22,503 nt of DNA from the IMG/VR virus record IMGVR_UViG_3300025141_000844, positions 1 to 22,503 of that record, one strand, 5' to 3'. Positions 1 through 5,667 of this stretch are shown here, in pieces. This stretch comes from a virus. Made by a program: the position numbers and the translations under genes. The number at the start of each line of letters is the position of its first letter. Position 1 is the first letter of the stretch. The notes below the pieces were generated by a model. The model worked only from the letters and a program-made list of their open reading frames with translations. It was not told the origin of the DNA and did not search any database.

Positions 1-87
1 TTAATTAGCATCGGTACAATTTTAATAACTATATCATTGCTGTGGATTGCAAACGGCATAATGAAAATAAAAGGAGAACCAAAATGA
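1..87 (+). CDS. 3' end of a small membrane protein (partial)
   Basis: The first 84 bases are open in frame 1 and end at a TGA at 85-87 that overlaps the next ATG (ATGA). The 28 visible residues are strongly hydrophobic, rich in Ile, Leu and Thr with one Trp, followed by a short basic tail. This looks like the C-terminal membrane segment of a small inner-membrane protein whose start lies left of the window. The ATGA coupling is the same arrangement as several later gene pairs, which supports it being real. The function is unknown and no family is recognised. The main alternative is chance openness over a short stretch. Confidence 0.5.
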   Translation, partial: LISIGTILITISLLWIANGIMKIKGEPK

Positions 88-311
88 CAGAAACTGTAGA
101 ATGGTATGCATGGGCAATGTTTACAGGTTTAGAAACCAACGCGTGGTGGCTAATGATGTGCGTGTTCACGTTTACCTGTATAACTTTTATCATAACAAAT
201 ATCATGATAAGAGATGACATACATGCTATAAGGAAGTATTTTAACATCAAAACTAAAGATGAATACAAGGAGTCTTGGATTGATAAAATAAGAGATATGA
301 TAGGTGTATGA
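84..311 (+). CDS. Small membrane protein, unknown function
   Basis: This 75-residue protein has an aromatic-rich N-terminus (WYAWAMF), one clear transmembrane segment at about residues 21-42 (WWLMMCVFTFTCITFII...), and a charged C-terminal cytoplasm-type tail. I chose the ATG at 84 because an AAGGAG sequence lies at 71-76 with 7-bases spacing. An in-frame ATG at 42 would add a basic stretch with no ribosome binding site and would run through the previous gene. It overlaps the preceding stop (ATGA). It sits in the early operon, so it could act on host membrane physiology or anchor replication proteins, but that is speculation. No family is recognised. Confidence 0.7.
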   Translation: MTETVEWYAWAMFTGLETNAWWLMMCVFTFTCITFIITNIMIRDDIHAIRKYFNIKTKDEYKESWIDKIRDMIGV

Positions 312-313
312 TT

Positions 314-649
314 ATGCCAACATGGAATGAAATACTACTTGACCTTGAATCTTATATGGAAAAGTATAGAAGTGCTCTGGAAGAAATTGCCATATCTGGG
401 CCACAGGCTAACCCAATACATTTACAAAAGGTTGCTAATGATGCTCTAAAGGGATTTGCTATTGGCGAAGATTTAAAAAGTGCTTTAAAAACTGGAAAAA
501 TTAAAGTAGACCAAGTTGATACCGATTGGAAAGTTCATGACCCCGGAGATGAAGATAAAAACGCACGGAAATCAAAAGTTACCCATGTTGACCTATGGGA
601 TAAAGAGCGTAAGAGTTTTGATGTTGTTGGTACTCAGGAGGAAGAATAA
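314..649 (+). CDS. Hypothetical acidic protein
   Basis: This 111-residue soluble protein has a helical N-terminal half (EILLDLESYMEKYRSALEEI) and a charged, probably disordered C-terminal part ending TQEEE. I prefer the ATG at 314 over the ATG at 308 because the AGGTG at 302-306 is 7 bases from the former and only 1 base from the latter; both share the same frame. The upstream stop at 309-311 is just before this start. No conserved domain is recognisable. By position it belongs to the early DNA-metabolism operon, ahead of the annealing protein. Confidence 0.7.
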   Translation: MPTWNEILLDLESYMEKYRSALEEIAISGPQANPIHLQKVANDALKGFAIGEDLKSALKTGKIKVDQVDTDWKVHDPGDEDKNARKSKVTHVDLWDKERKSFDVVGTQEEE

Positions 650-778
650 TTAGCCGGGTTACTTTAACATACGGTATGTATGGTATAGGTAGGCTGTGGC
701 TGGCTACCGGCTATAATTTGTTAGATAGATGATTCAGGTCGTCTGGGAGAGTCTAATAGGTGATGGGCACACCTAAAA
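650..778 (+). other. Structured intergenic region
   Basis: This is the longest gene-free stretch of the + strand arm. TAGCCGG at 651-657 can pair with CCGGCTA at 707-713. Inside it ACATA (667-671) pairs with TATGT (675-679), and GGTA occurs three times at short spacing between 673 and 691. A perfect TATAAT lies at 712-717 but without a recognisable -35 box at the right distance. The region ends in the hairpin/pseudoknot listed at 757-784. It could be an early promoter, an mRNA leader for the recombination genes, or part of a replication origin. The sequence does not decide between these. Confidence 0.35.
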
Positions 779-784
779 ATGCCC
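757..784 (+). promoter_or_regulatory. Possible H-type RNA pseudoknot over a start codon
   Basis: TAGGTG (757-762) is perfectly complementary to CACCTA (770-775), giving a six-pair stem with a seven-base loop. Five loop bases, GGGCA (765-769), are also complementary to TGCCC (780-784), which lies after a four-A linker. This is the geometry of an H-type pseudoknot: first loop 2 bases, second linker 4 bases. The second stem includes the last two bases of the ATG at 779-781. A GGAG at 746-749 lies upstream, so the first stem would bring it to about 10 bases from the ATG. The pairing is seen directly; a regulatory role is inference. Confidence 0.35.
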
Positions 785-1015
785 AATATTTTGATTATAG
801 AAAAAGTATTAATAACTGCCATGTTGCTATGGTTTATAGTAGACACGGCAATTTTCATAGGAAAAAGAACAGGAGGCAATAATGCCAAAGACAAACAAAA
901 ACATGAAACTGTGGGAGTCGGTGGAAACGACAGACCCAGCGTTCACAACGAGAGTGAACCAGAGAGGCGGTTTCACAGCGATTGGAGCTCAGTACCAACT
1001 AAGAACGGCAACTGA
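779..1015 (+). CDS. Possible small membrane protein overlapping the annealase gene
   Basis: This 78-codon ORF has a hydrophobic segment at about residues 4-27 and a charged tail. The membrane segment is encoded entirely before the annealase start at 882. The remaining 134 bases overlap that gene in another frame and give a low-complexity hydrophilic tail. The ATG follows the possible pseudoknot, and a GGAG lies 30 bases upstream in linear distance. The fit of a transmembrane stretch to the free 103 bases argues that it is expressed. The long overlap and weak ribosome site argue against it. The function is unknown. Confidence 0.35.
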   Translation: MPNILIIEKVLITAMLLWFIVDTAIFIGKRTGGNNAKDKQKHETVGVGGNDRPSVHNESEPERRFHSDWSSVPTKNGN

Positions 1016-1514
1016 AACATTTGGGCCGTTTGGTACAGGATGGGGAGTAAAAAATGAATCAATAGAAAAATGGGAAGATGTTGGATTAGCTGTATATACA
1101 GCAACTCTATGGTATCTACCGAAGGAATTTAAAAACGGTGTACCTGTTATAGTTACTGGGCCATCTGAATTTCCAATTAACTCATCTATTAAATATCATA
1201 GCAACGGCAGAGTTGATGATGACTTCATGAAGAAAGTTGCAACTGATGCCCTTACCAAAGGATTAAGTAAACTCGGATTCAATGCTGATGTATTCATGGG
1301 CAAGTTTGATGACAACAAGTATGTCAGTAAGCTGACAGACATGAGCGGCACTTGGAAGAAGGAAGTGGTTGATGCTATGGATGGATTAAGTGATGAAGAT
1401 ACATTAGCTATAAATGGCTATCTTGAGGACGGCTCAATCAACTTCAAAAACTACAAGAAAGCCCTTACAAGAATCACCGACCTTAAATCAGCCTATGTAA
1501 CTAACGGTTCATAG
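882..1514 (+). CDS. Rad52/Sak-like single-strand DNA annealing protein
   Basis: This 210-residue protein probably anneals complementary ssDNA during phage recombination and replication. Two blocks support this. An N-terminal segment at residues 10-56 runs LWESVETTDPAF...RGGFTAI followed by RTATETFGPFGTGWGV, a pattern I associate with phage annealases. A second block at residues 119-148 (ATDALTKGLSKLGF then DVFMGKFDDNKYV) resembles the Rad52-type helix KAVTDALKRALR...G plus its following loop. An AGGAGG at 871-876 sits 5 bases before the ATG, the best ribosome site in this arm. Its C-terminus overlaps the next gene by one base (TAGTG), consistent with an annealase plus ssDNA-binding partner operon. 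An Erf- or RecT-type label is the alternative. Confidence 0.65.
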   Translation: MPKTNKNMKLWESVETTDPAFTTRVNQRGGFTAIGAQYQLRTATETFGPFGTGWGVKNESIEKWEDVGLAVYTATLWYLPKEFKNGVPVIVTGPSEFPINSSIKYHSNGRVDDDFMKKVATDALTKGLSKLGFNADVFMGKFDDNKYVSKLTDMSGTWKKEVVDAMDGLSDEDTLAINGYLEDGSINFKNYKKALTRITDLKSAYVTNGS

Positions 1515-2005
1515 TGGCCAATATAAAAGACCTCGTCGCTGATGTGAACAGTGATGAGGTCTACTACGAAGAGGCGGTTAAAGAAACTCTAATCGAACCG
1601 GGCACGTATGAGGCTGATATTGTTGGACTTAGGCGTAAGCTGAACACCAAGACAAAGGCGGGATATAAGTGTGATATATACTGGCCACGCTATAAAATAG
1701 CAGAGGACAGCCCCAAGTCTGCCAATAGATTGGTACGTGACAGGGGGCAGTTCAGATTCAACTCACCTGAAGCGCGCAATAAGAATATATACTATAAAAA
1801 GTTCCTTGACGCTGCGCGAATCCCCTTGGAAGAAAAGGAAAAAGATGGTAAAATTATGTACCTTCTACCGTCGATATCAGCAGATATGATAGAGGGGAAA
1901 AAGGCACTTATTAACGTATACCACGAGGAATGGAGTGACTCCAATGGATATCACAAAGAATCAGTTGCTAAGCTATTAGAAATAATAAGCGATGTTAAAT
2001 ACTGA
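1514..2005 (+). CDS. Probable ssDNA-binding-type phage protein (DUF669-like)
   Basis: This 163-residue protein starts at a GTG that shares one base with the upstream stop. The N-terminal half contains LIEPGTYEADIVGL followed by a lysine-rich strand and a later R-G-Q-F-R-F segment. That resembles the beta-rich pattern (PxGxYEAxI...) of DUF669-type proteins commonly found beside phage annealases. I infer that it coats or processes ssDNA together with the upstream annealase. There is no acidic SSB-type tail: the C-terminus is helical (AKLLEIISDVKY). No strong Shine-Dalgarno is visible, so translation is probably coupled to the annealase. The family link is moderate at best. Confidence 0.55.
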   Translation: MANIKDLVADVNSDEVYYEEAVKETLIEPGTYEADIVGLRRKLNTKTKAGYKCDIYWPRYKIAEDSPKSANRLVRDRGQFRFNSPEARNKNIYYKKFLDAARIPLEEKEKDGKIMYLLPSISADMIEGKKALINVYHEEWSDSNGYHKESVAKLLEIISDVKY

Positions 2006-2234
2006 TTGGCTGAGATTTCAACGTATGATAGACTTAATGGAAACAGAATTTAATGGACACATGACCTTTAGAGAAGCGGTCTTTACTACAGGACTGCCAT
2101 TATATTATAAGGGGGATACATATGTTCCTAAGTTTATGAAGGATAAATTAAAGGCTATATTACCTAAAGGAGAAGAAGAGCAAGTATACATAATTAGGAG
2201 AGACAATGGCACAGTTGAGCCCTCACAGCATTGA
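1992..2234 (+). CDS. Small hypothetical protein
   Basis: This 80-residue protein overlaps the upstream gene by 14 bases and the helicase gene by 29. It starts with a helix (DWLRFQRMIDLMETEF), and MTFREAVFTTGLPLYYKGD then looks like a small helix-turn element. A helicase loader or other DNA-binding adaptor would fit a place directly before a DnaB gene, but no motif proves this. No clear ribosome binding site precedes the ATG. An internal ATG about eleven codons downstream is no better supported. Confidence 0.6.
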   Translation: MLNTDWLRFQRMIDLMETEFNGHMTFREAVFTTGLPLYYKGDTYVPKFMKDKLKAILPKGEEEQVYIIRRDNGTVEPSQH

Positions 2235-3525
2235 AGCTGAAAGATTAATATTAGGTCAGGCTATGGTTGATAACTCAGTCATAGACCAGATAGCACAGTA
2301 TATACCGGAAGAAACAGTATTCTACGACATGAAGCATCAACATATATGGAAGTCAATACTCAGCCTCCACAGAGAGGGGGCTCAGGTCATAGACCCCATA
2401 ACTGTTGTTGCCCAGATACCAAAAGATGCTGTTGAAGAGCCGAACTATTATTTAACTGGATTAACAAGTGATGTACACACCACGGCTAATGCTGAACATT
2501 ATGCAAAGGTTGTGTATGAGAAATGGCTATTAAGAAAGGTTATAATTCAATCTAAGAAAATTACTAGAGTTATGGACATGGATGGCGACGGAGCCCATCA
2601 TGCTCTACAGCGAATGAACCGAGAGATAGAGGACATACTCAATCTCCGCATACGTCAGGATTTTGACCTTGACAGTCTTCTTAGCAACACTATAAGAGAT
2701 ATAACAGTTACCGATAATATCGTACCGTTTGGGTTTAAATCTATTGATAATTTAACAGGCGGCATGACCAAAGGAGAGATTACTGTTGTTGCTGGCAGAC
2801 CGGGGCACTTTAAATCTACTATGACAATTAATATTGTCAACAGTTTGCTAAACCGGGGATACAATGTACTCGTGTTTAACCGTGAAATGTCTAATGTAGA
2901 GATGATGAAAAAGCTTATCATACTTGAAAGCAATTCGCTATCATACCATAATATGAGGATGGGAACCTTTTCAGATAAGGATATTCAAGAGTTAAGTGCC
3001 GTAAAAGATATTGTTAGTGAAAAGTATAAAAATCTAATCATGTATGATGATGTATTTGATATAGACAGAGCCATGCGTGAGATAAGGAAACACCGCCCTG
3101 ATGTAGTTGTTGATGATTATATAGGGCTGATTGATGTTATAGGTATAGAAGATAACAGGATACGTATAGATAACATCATGAAACAGTATAAAAGAGCCTG
3201 TAAAACTTACAGTATGGCGGCATTGCTTGTATCTCAGTTGAACAGGGCATGTGAAGACAGGAACAATAAGAGACCTATATTGCGTGACTTACGTGATTCA
3301 GGCTCCATTGAGCAGGATGCAGAGATGATACTGTTCATGTACTATGATTGGAGATATAACTACCATGAGTCTATGGTAGGTGAGCACGGCATAGAGGTTG
3401 TACTTGGTAAGAACAGGTACGGTAAGACAGGCAGTAAGGTTCTCGGTGTAGTTGGTGACAGATGTAAGATACTGAATAGTAAAGATGATGCTATGTCAGA
3501 AATGAAAAGGCTAAAAAATGAGTAG
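2206..3525 (+). CDS. DnaB-family replicative DNA helicase
   Basis: This 439-residue hexameric 5'-3' helicase would unwind the phage replication fork. Residues 4-105 match the DnaB N-terminal helical domain (SIEAERLILGQAM...). The RecA-like ATPase follows: Walker A at 197-205 (GRPGHFKST), the catalytic glutamate in NREMS (E227), Walker B in VVVDDYIGLID (D303/D304), the SQLNRACEDR...RPILRDLRDSGSIEQDA block at 343-372, and an arginine-finger region KNRYGKTG at 402-409. The usual glycine just before the Walker A lysine (GxxxxGK) is a phenylalanine here (F202). AGGAG at 2196-2200 precedes the ATG by about 5 bases. The length is close to that of bacterial DnaB. No loader is recognised nearby. Confidence 0.95.
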   Translation: MAQLSPHSIEAERLILGQAMVDNSVIDQIAQYIPEETVFYDMKHQHIWKSILSLHREGAQVIDPITVVAQIPKDAVEEPNYYLTGLTSDVHTTANAEHYAKVVYEKWLLRKVIIQSKKITRVMDMDGDGAHHALQRMNREIEDILNLRIRQDFDLDSLLSNTIRDITVTDNIVPFGFKSIDNLTGGMTKGEITVVAGRPGHFKSTMTINIVNSLLNRGYNVLVFNREMSNVEMMKKLIILESNSLSYHNMRMGTFSDKDIQELSAVKDIVSEKYKNLIMYDDVFDIDRAMREIRKHRPDVVVDDYIGLIDVIGIEDNRIRIDNIMKQYKRACKTYSMAALLVSQLNRACEDRNNKRPILRDLRDSGSIEQDAEMILFMYYDWRYNYHESMVGEHGIEVVLGKNRYGKTGSKVLGVVGDRCKILNSKDDAMSEMKRLKNE

Positions 3526-3766
3526 TAAAGTAGGAAAGTATGGGGTATGGCTATCTCCCGGTGAGATGGATATAATAGAGAGGTCTCTGGATTGGTTTGA
3601 GAACAGCACTCATTACTTCGACAGAACTTTAAAAATTGGAGCGATAAAAAATCTGCAAAATGACCTTCAAAAAATCAAGGAAAATGGGCCTCAAATACCA
3701 AAAAAGGTTGAGATTAGCGATGAAGAGTATATCCAATCTCAAGTAGAATGCAAGGAGTGCGACTAA
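3518..3766 (+). CDS. Small hypothetical protein
   Basis: This 82-residue protein overlaps the helicase end by 8 bases. It has a YGVWLSPGEMDIIERSLDWFE segment that reads as a helix-rich fold, then a lysine-rich linker and an acidic end with a CKEC pair. The two cysteines alone are too few for a zinc site. AAAGG at about 3505-3511 supports the start. No family is recognised. Its overlap with both neighbours indicates that it is expressed as part of the helicase operon. Confidence 0.65.
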   Translation: MSSKVGKYGVWLSPGEMDIIERSLDWFENSTHYFDRTLKIGAIKNLQNDLQKIKENGPQIPKKVEISDEEYIQSQVECKECD

Positions 3767-4104
3767 TGGCAAAATATAGAAACAAAAAGCCTACAATAAG
3801 AGACTTACAGGGAGATATAGGGATATGCATTAGGAGAATACTGAAAGTTGAAGAACATATAACTGAAGTAATAACTCCAGCCTTATCTCAAACAGCAAGT
3901 CTTTTAGAGAACTTTATCCAGTACACAGGCAACATTGATGACTTTGTGAAGTACATGGAAGAAAAGGAGAGTGAATATGAGAAGAAAATTAAGAACAAAG
4001 GCTCAGAAAAAAGGCCGCAGAAACAGACAGCGAGGAGCAGAACTGCAAAGACAGGCAGTAAGAATGTCAAAAGAATTGGACCTCGAAGCCCACAACAGGG
4101 ATAG
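3766..4104 (+). CDS. Hypothetical helical protein with basic tail
   Basis: This 112-residue protein has an N-terminal basic patch (MAKYRNKKP), a long helical middle (residues about 14-75), and a Lys/Arg/Ser-rich tail. I chose the ATG at 3766, which overlaps the previous stop (TAATG), because AAGGAG at 3752-3757 lies 8 bases upstream; an in-frame ATG at 3748 lacks this. The last 128 bases are read in a second frame by the resolvase-like gene. The tail is of low complexity, so the functional part is probably residues 1-75. The function is unknown. Confidence 0.6.
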   Translation: MAKYRNKKPTIRDLQGDIGICIRRILKVEEHITEVITPALSQTASLLENFIQYTGNIDDFVKYMEEKESEYEKKIKNKGSEKRPQKQTARSRTAKTGSKNVKRIGPRSPQQG

Positions 4105-4303
4105 GGGAGGAGCACAGCATGAGAAGGGTGATGTTGAAATCGAAGGATTGTACTATGGGTGCAAAAGAAAAAAGGTCATACCATCATGGGTTATGCCTGA
4201 GAAGGAAGAGATTGGCGTGATATTCAGAGCAGATAGGATGGAGCCATACATATCCATACCTTTGGACAGGTACTTAATACTAATGGCGGCTCTAAAAATA
4301 TAA
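3977..4303 (+). CDS. Holliday-junction-resolvase-like PD-(D/E)XK protein
   Basis: This 108-residue protein resembles Hjc/RusA-scale PD-(D/E)XK nucleases that cut branched DNA. A basic N-terminus (KKGRRNRQRGAELQRQ, with E22) leads to the core RDRGGAQHEKGDVEIEGL (D52) and then YGCKRKK (K63). A later FRADRMEPYISIPLDRYL segment is typical of this group. The normal E-x-K of the active site (as in VECKRR) reads G-C-K here (G61). The ATG at 3977 has GGAG at 3966-3969, 7 bases away; a GTG at 3971 is less likely. It overlaps the upstream gene by 128 bases. Its position after the helicase and annealase suits branched-DNA processing. Activity is uncertain given the missing acid. Confidence 0.6.
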   Translation: MRRKLRTKAQKKGRRNRQRGAELQRQAVRMSKELDLEAHNRDRGGAQHEKGDVEIEGLYYGCKRKKVIPSWVMPEKEEIGVIFRADRMEPYISIPLDRYLILMAALKI

Positions 4304-4307
4304 AAAG

Positions 4308-4362
4308 GGGTCAGCGTGCGGGGTTACGCCTCCTTTCCTCCCCGCTTCCGGAACGCTGGCCC
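4308..4362 (+). promoter_or_regulatory. GC-rich two-part hairpin between ribosome site and ATG
   Basis: GGGTCAGCGT (4308-4317) pairs with ACGCTGGCCC (4353-4362), ten pairs including one G-U. Directly inside, GCGGGG (4318-4323) pairs with CCCCGC (4340-4345), six more pairs, with a seven-base bulge on one side. The region is far richer in G+C than its surroundings. A purine run AAAAAGGG lies just before or at the base of the stem, and the ATG at 4370 follows the stem by 7 bases. Folding would therefore bring the ribosome binding site and start together. It is not followed by a U-tract, so it is not an obvious terminator. Confidence 0.45.
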
Positions 4363-4369
4363 TCTTCCA

Positions 4370-4621
4370 ATGATAGAAGTTAAGCAAGGTAAGAAACACG
4401 AGAAAGATAAGATTGTCTTTATAAATGGGCATCAAATTACGTACAGGGAACTTGCTGAGATATGTATTGTTTTCTGCAAGAATGAAGATAATATATACCC
4501 TCCTCCATTCTATCGCGGGGGCCAATATTTTATTGACTTCATTACAGAATGTATGAATGATAGATGCGTGAGTGAAGAAATATTAAAGAAATATAAATTG
4601 ACAGATGGAGATAAAGAATAA
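4370..4621 (+). CDS. Hypothetical protein behind a structured leader
   Basis: This 83-residue protein has a beta-strand-like start (IEVKQG...KIVFINGHQITYREL), a helix with two cysteines, a PPPFYRGGQYFIDFI segment and a charged helical end. The frame is open from a GTG at 4316, which has AAAGGGG 5 bases upstream and would add 18 residues. Those extra residues are encoded wholly by the GC-rich hairpin and have an atypical Arg/Pro/Gly composition, so I favour the ATG at 4370. It overlaps the methyltransferase gene by 17 bases. No family is recognised, and it is not visibly a restriction endonuclease. Confidence 0.6.
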   Translation: MIEVKQGKKHEKDKIVFINGHQITYRELAEICIVFCKNEDNIYPPPFYRGGQYFIDFITECMNDRCVSEEILKKYKLTDGDKE

Positions 4622-5444
4622 AATAATTACTGGTGACTGTCGTCAGGTGCTAAAGGAATTTCCTGAAGCTGTTGTTAATACTACAGTTACGTCACCACCG
4701 TACTACAACCTTAGAGACTACGGCAACGAGAATCAAATAGGATTAGAAGATTCTATTGACGATTATATTGAGCAACTCTGCCTCGTGTTTGATGAAGTGT
4801 ACAGAGTTACTGTACAGGACGGCACTCTATGGCTGAACATTGGAGACTGCTACGCTGCTGGTGGAGAGATTAATTCTGATGGTAGGAGAGGATTCTCAGG
4901 TGCTGAAACTATGGGATACCGTAGCAAGGCTGTAGGTGGGCTGACATCAAAAGATTTAATAGGTGTGCCGTGGAGGTTAGCCTTTGCCCTGCAAAAACGC
5001 CAATGGATACTACGTAGTGATATCATATGGTCTAAGTACAATCCTATGCCTGAGTCAGTAACAGACAGACCCACGATGAGCCATGAACATATATTTCTAT
5101 TTGCTAAGAATAAAAAATATTACTATGACCATGAGAGCATCATGGAGAGAACAGATGACATAAAATATCCAAAAAGAAATAAGAGGGATGTATGGCAGAC
5201 AAGAGTTGCCAGTTATCCCGAAGCACATTTTGCTACCTTTCCAATGGAGTTAATAACTCCCTGCATAAAGGCTGGTAGCCCTGAAGGTGGGTTGGTACTC
5301 GACCCCTTCATGGGCTCCGGTACTGTAGCGGAAACAGCAAAGAGATTGAGCCGTAACTATACTGGTTGCGAACTTAATCCAGAGTACCATAAGATAATAA
5401 ACAACAGACTAAAACAGGAGGAGTTATTCCATGCCAGAATATGA
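4605..5444 (+). CDS. Beta-class DNA methyltransferase (N4-cytosine or N6-adenine)
   Basis: This 279-residue S-adenosylmethionine-dependent DNA methyltransferase modifies an exocyclic amino group. The catalytic motif IV is TSPPYYNLRDYG at residues 29-40 and comes before the SAM-binding motif I, LDPFMGSGT, at 232-240, the order of the beta class. Between them are LWLNIGDCYA (75-84), KDLIGVPWRLAFALQ (116-130), IWSKYNPMPESVTDRPT (141-157) and AHFATFP (207-213). All are typical of phage and bacterial N4/N6 enzymes with SPPY. CELNPEY after motif I completes the SAM pocket. No restriction enzyme is visible, so this is an orphan enzyme that may protect phage DNA from host nucleases. The ATG lacks an upstream Shine-Dalgarno, so coupling to the previous gene is likely. 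Confidence 0.92.
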   Translation: MEIKNKIITGDCRQVLKEFPEAVVNTTVTSPPYYNLRDYGNENQIGLEDSIDDYIEQLCLVFDEVYRVTVQDGTLWLNIGDCYAAGGEINSDGRRGFSGAETMGYRSKAVGGLTSKDLIGVPWRLAFALQKRQWILRSDIIWSKYNPMPESVTDRPTMSHEHIFLFAKNKKYYYDHESIMERTDDIKYPKRNKRDVWQTRVASYPEAHFATFPMELITPCIKAGSPEGGLVLDPFMGSGTVAETAKRLSRNYTGCELNPEYHKIINNRLKQEELFHARI

Positions 5445-5667
5445 CAACACTAACAGGGGAGTTCTGTTCCCCAATAAATACAAGGAAGAGTCAGACAGTA
5501 AGCCTCATTTCCTTGGCACAATCAACGTAGAAGGTATAGAATTTCGCTTAGCTGGTTGGGAGAATACTTCCAAGAACGGCAAGGACTACATTAGTGTACG
5601 TGTAAGCGAGATGGACTACAAAGGCGAAGGCAAAGAAAAGGAGTCTTCATCTGACGTCCCTTTCTGA
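5431..5667 (+). CDS. Small SSB-like protein with DVPF tail
   Basis: This 78-residue protein starts with NTNRGVLFPNKYKE and contains INVEGIEFRLAGWENTSKNGKDYISVRVSEM, a beta-rich pattern I associate with small phage proteins often annotated DUF736-like or ssDNA-binding. The C-terminus is a Lys/Glu/Ser linker ending DVPF, like the acidic DDIPF tip of bacterial SSB that recruits repair and replication proteins. A strong AGGAGGAG at 5417-5424 lies before the ATG. It overlaps the methyltransferase by 14 bases. I infer a role in protecting ssDNA and recruiting partners. It is far shorter than canonical SSB, so it may bind as an oligomer. Confidence 0.65.
   Translation: MPEYDNTNRGVLFPNKYKEESDSKPHFLGTINVEGIEFRLAGWENTSKNGKDYISVRVSEMDYKGEGKEKESSSDVPF

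Noticed and set aside
676-776. Two linked micro-ORFs of 18 codons (676-732) and 15 codons (729-776) joined by ATGA
   Set aside because: Neither has a ribosome binding site and both are short enough to occur by chance; kept only as a possible leader for the pseudoknot idea.
4316-4369. GTG-initiated 18-residue extension of the protein before the methyltransferase
   Set aside because: The extra residues have an atypical Arg/Pro/Gly composition explained by the hairpin; ATG 4370 preferred, though the GTG has a usable ribosome site.
5658-5667. CCCTTTC in the X-XXY-YYZ phase directly before a TGA, like a -1 frameshift site
   Set aside because: The -1 frame meets a stop after six codons, so it would add almost nothing; the downstream open frame is +1, not -1.
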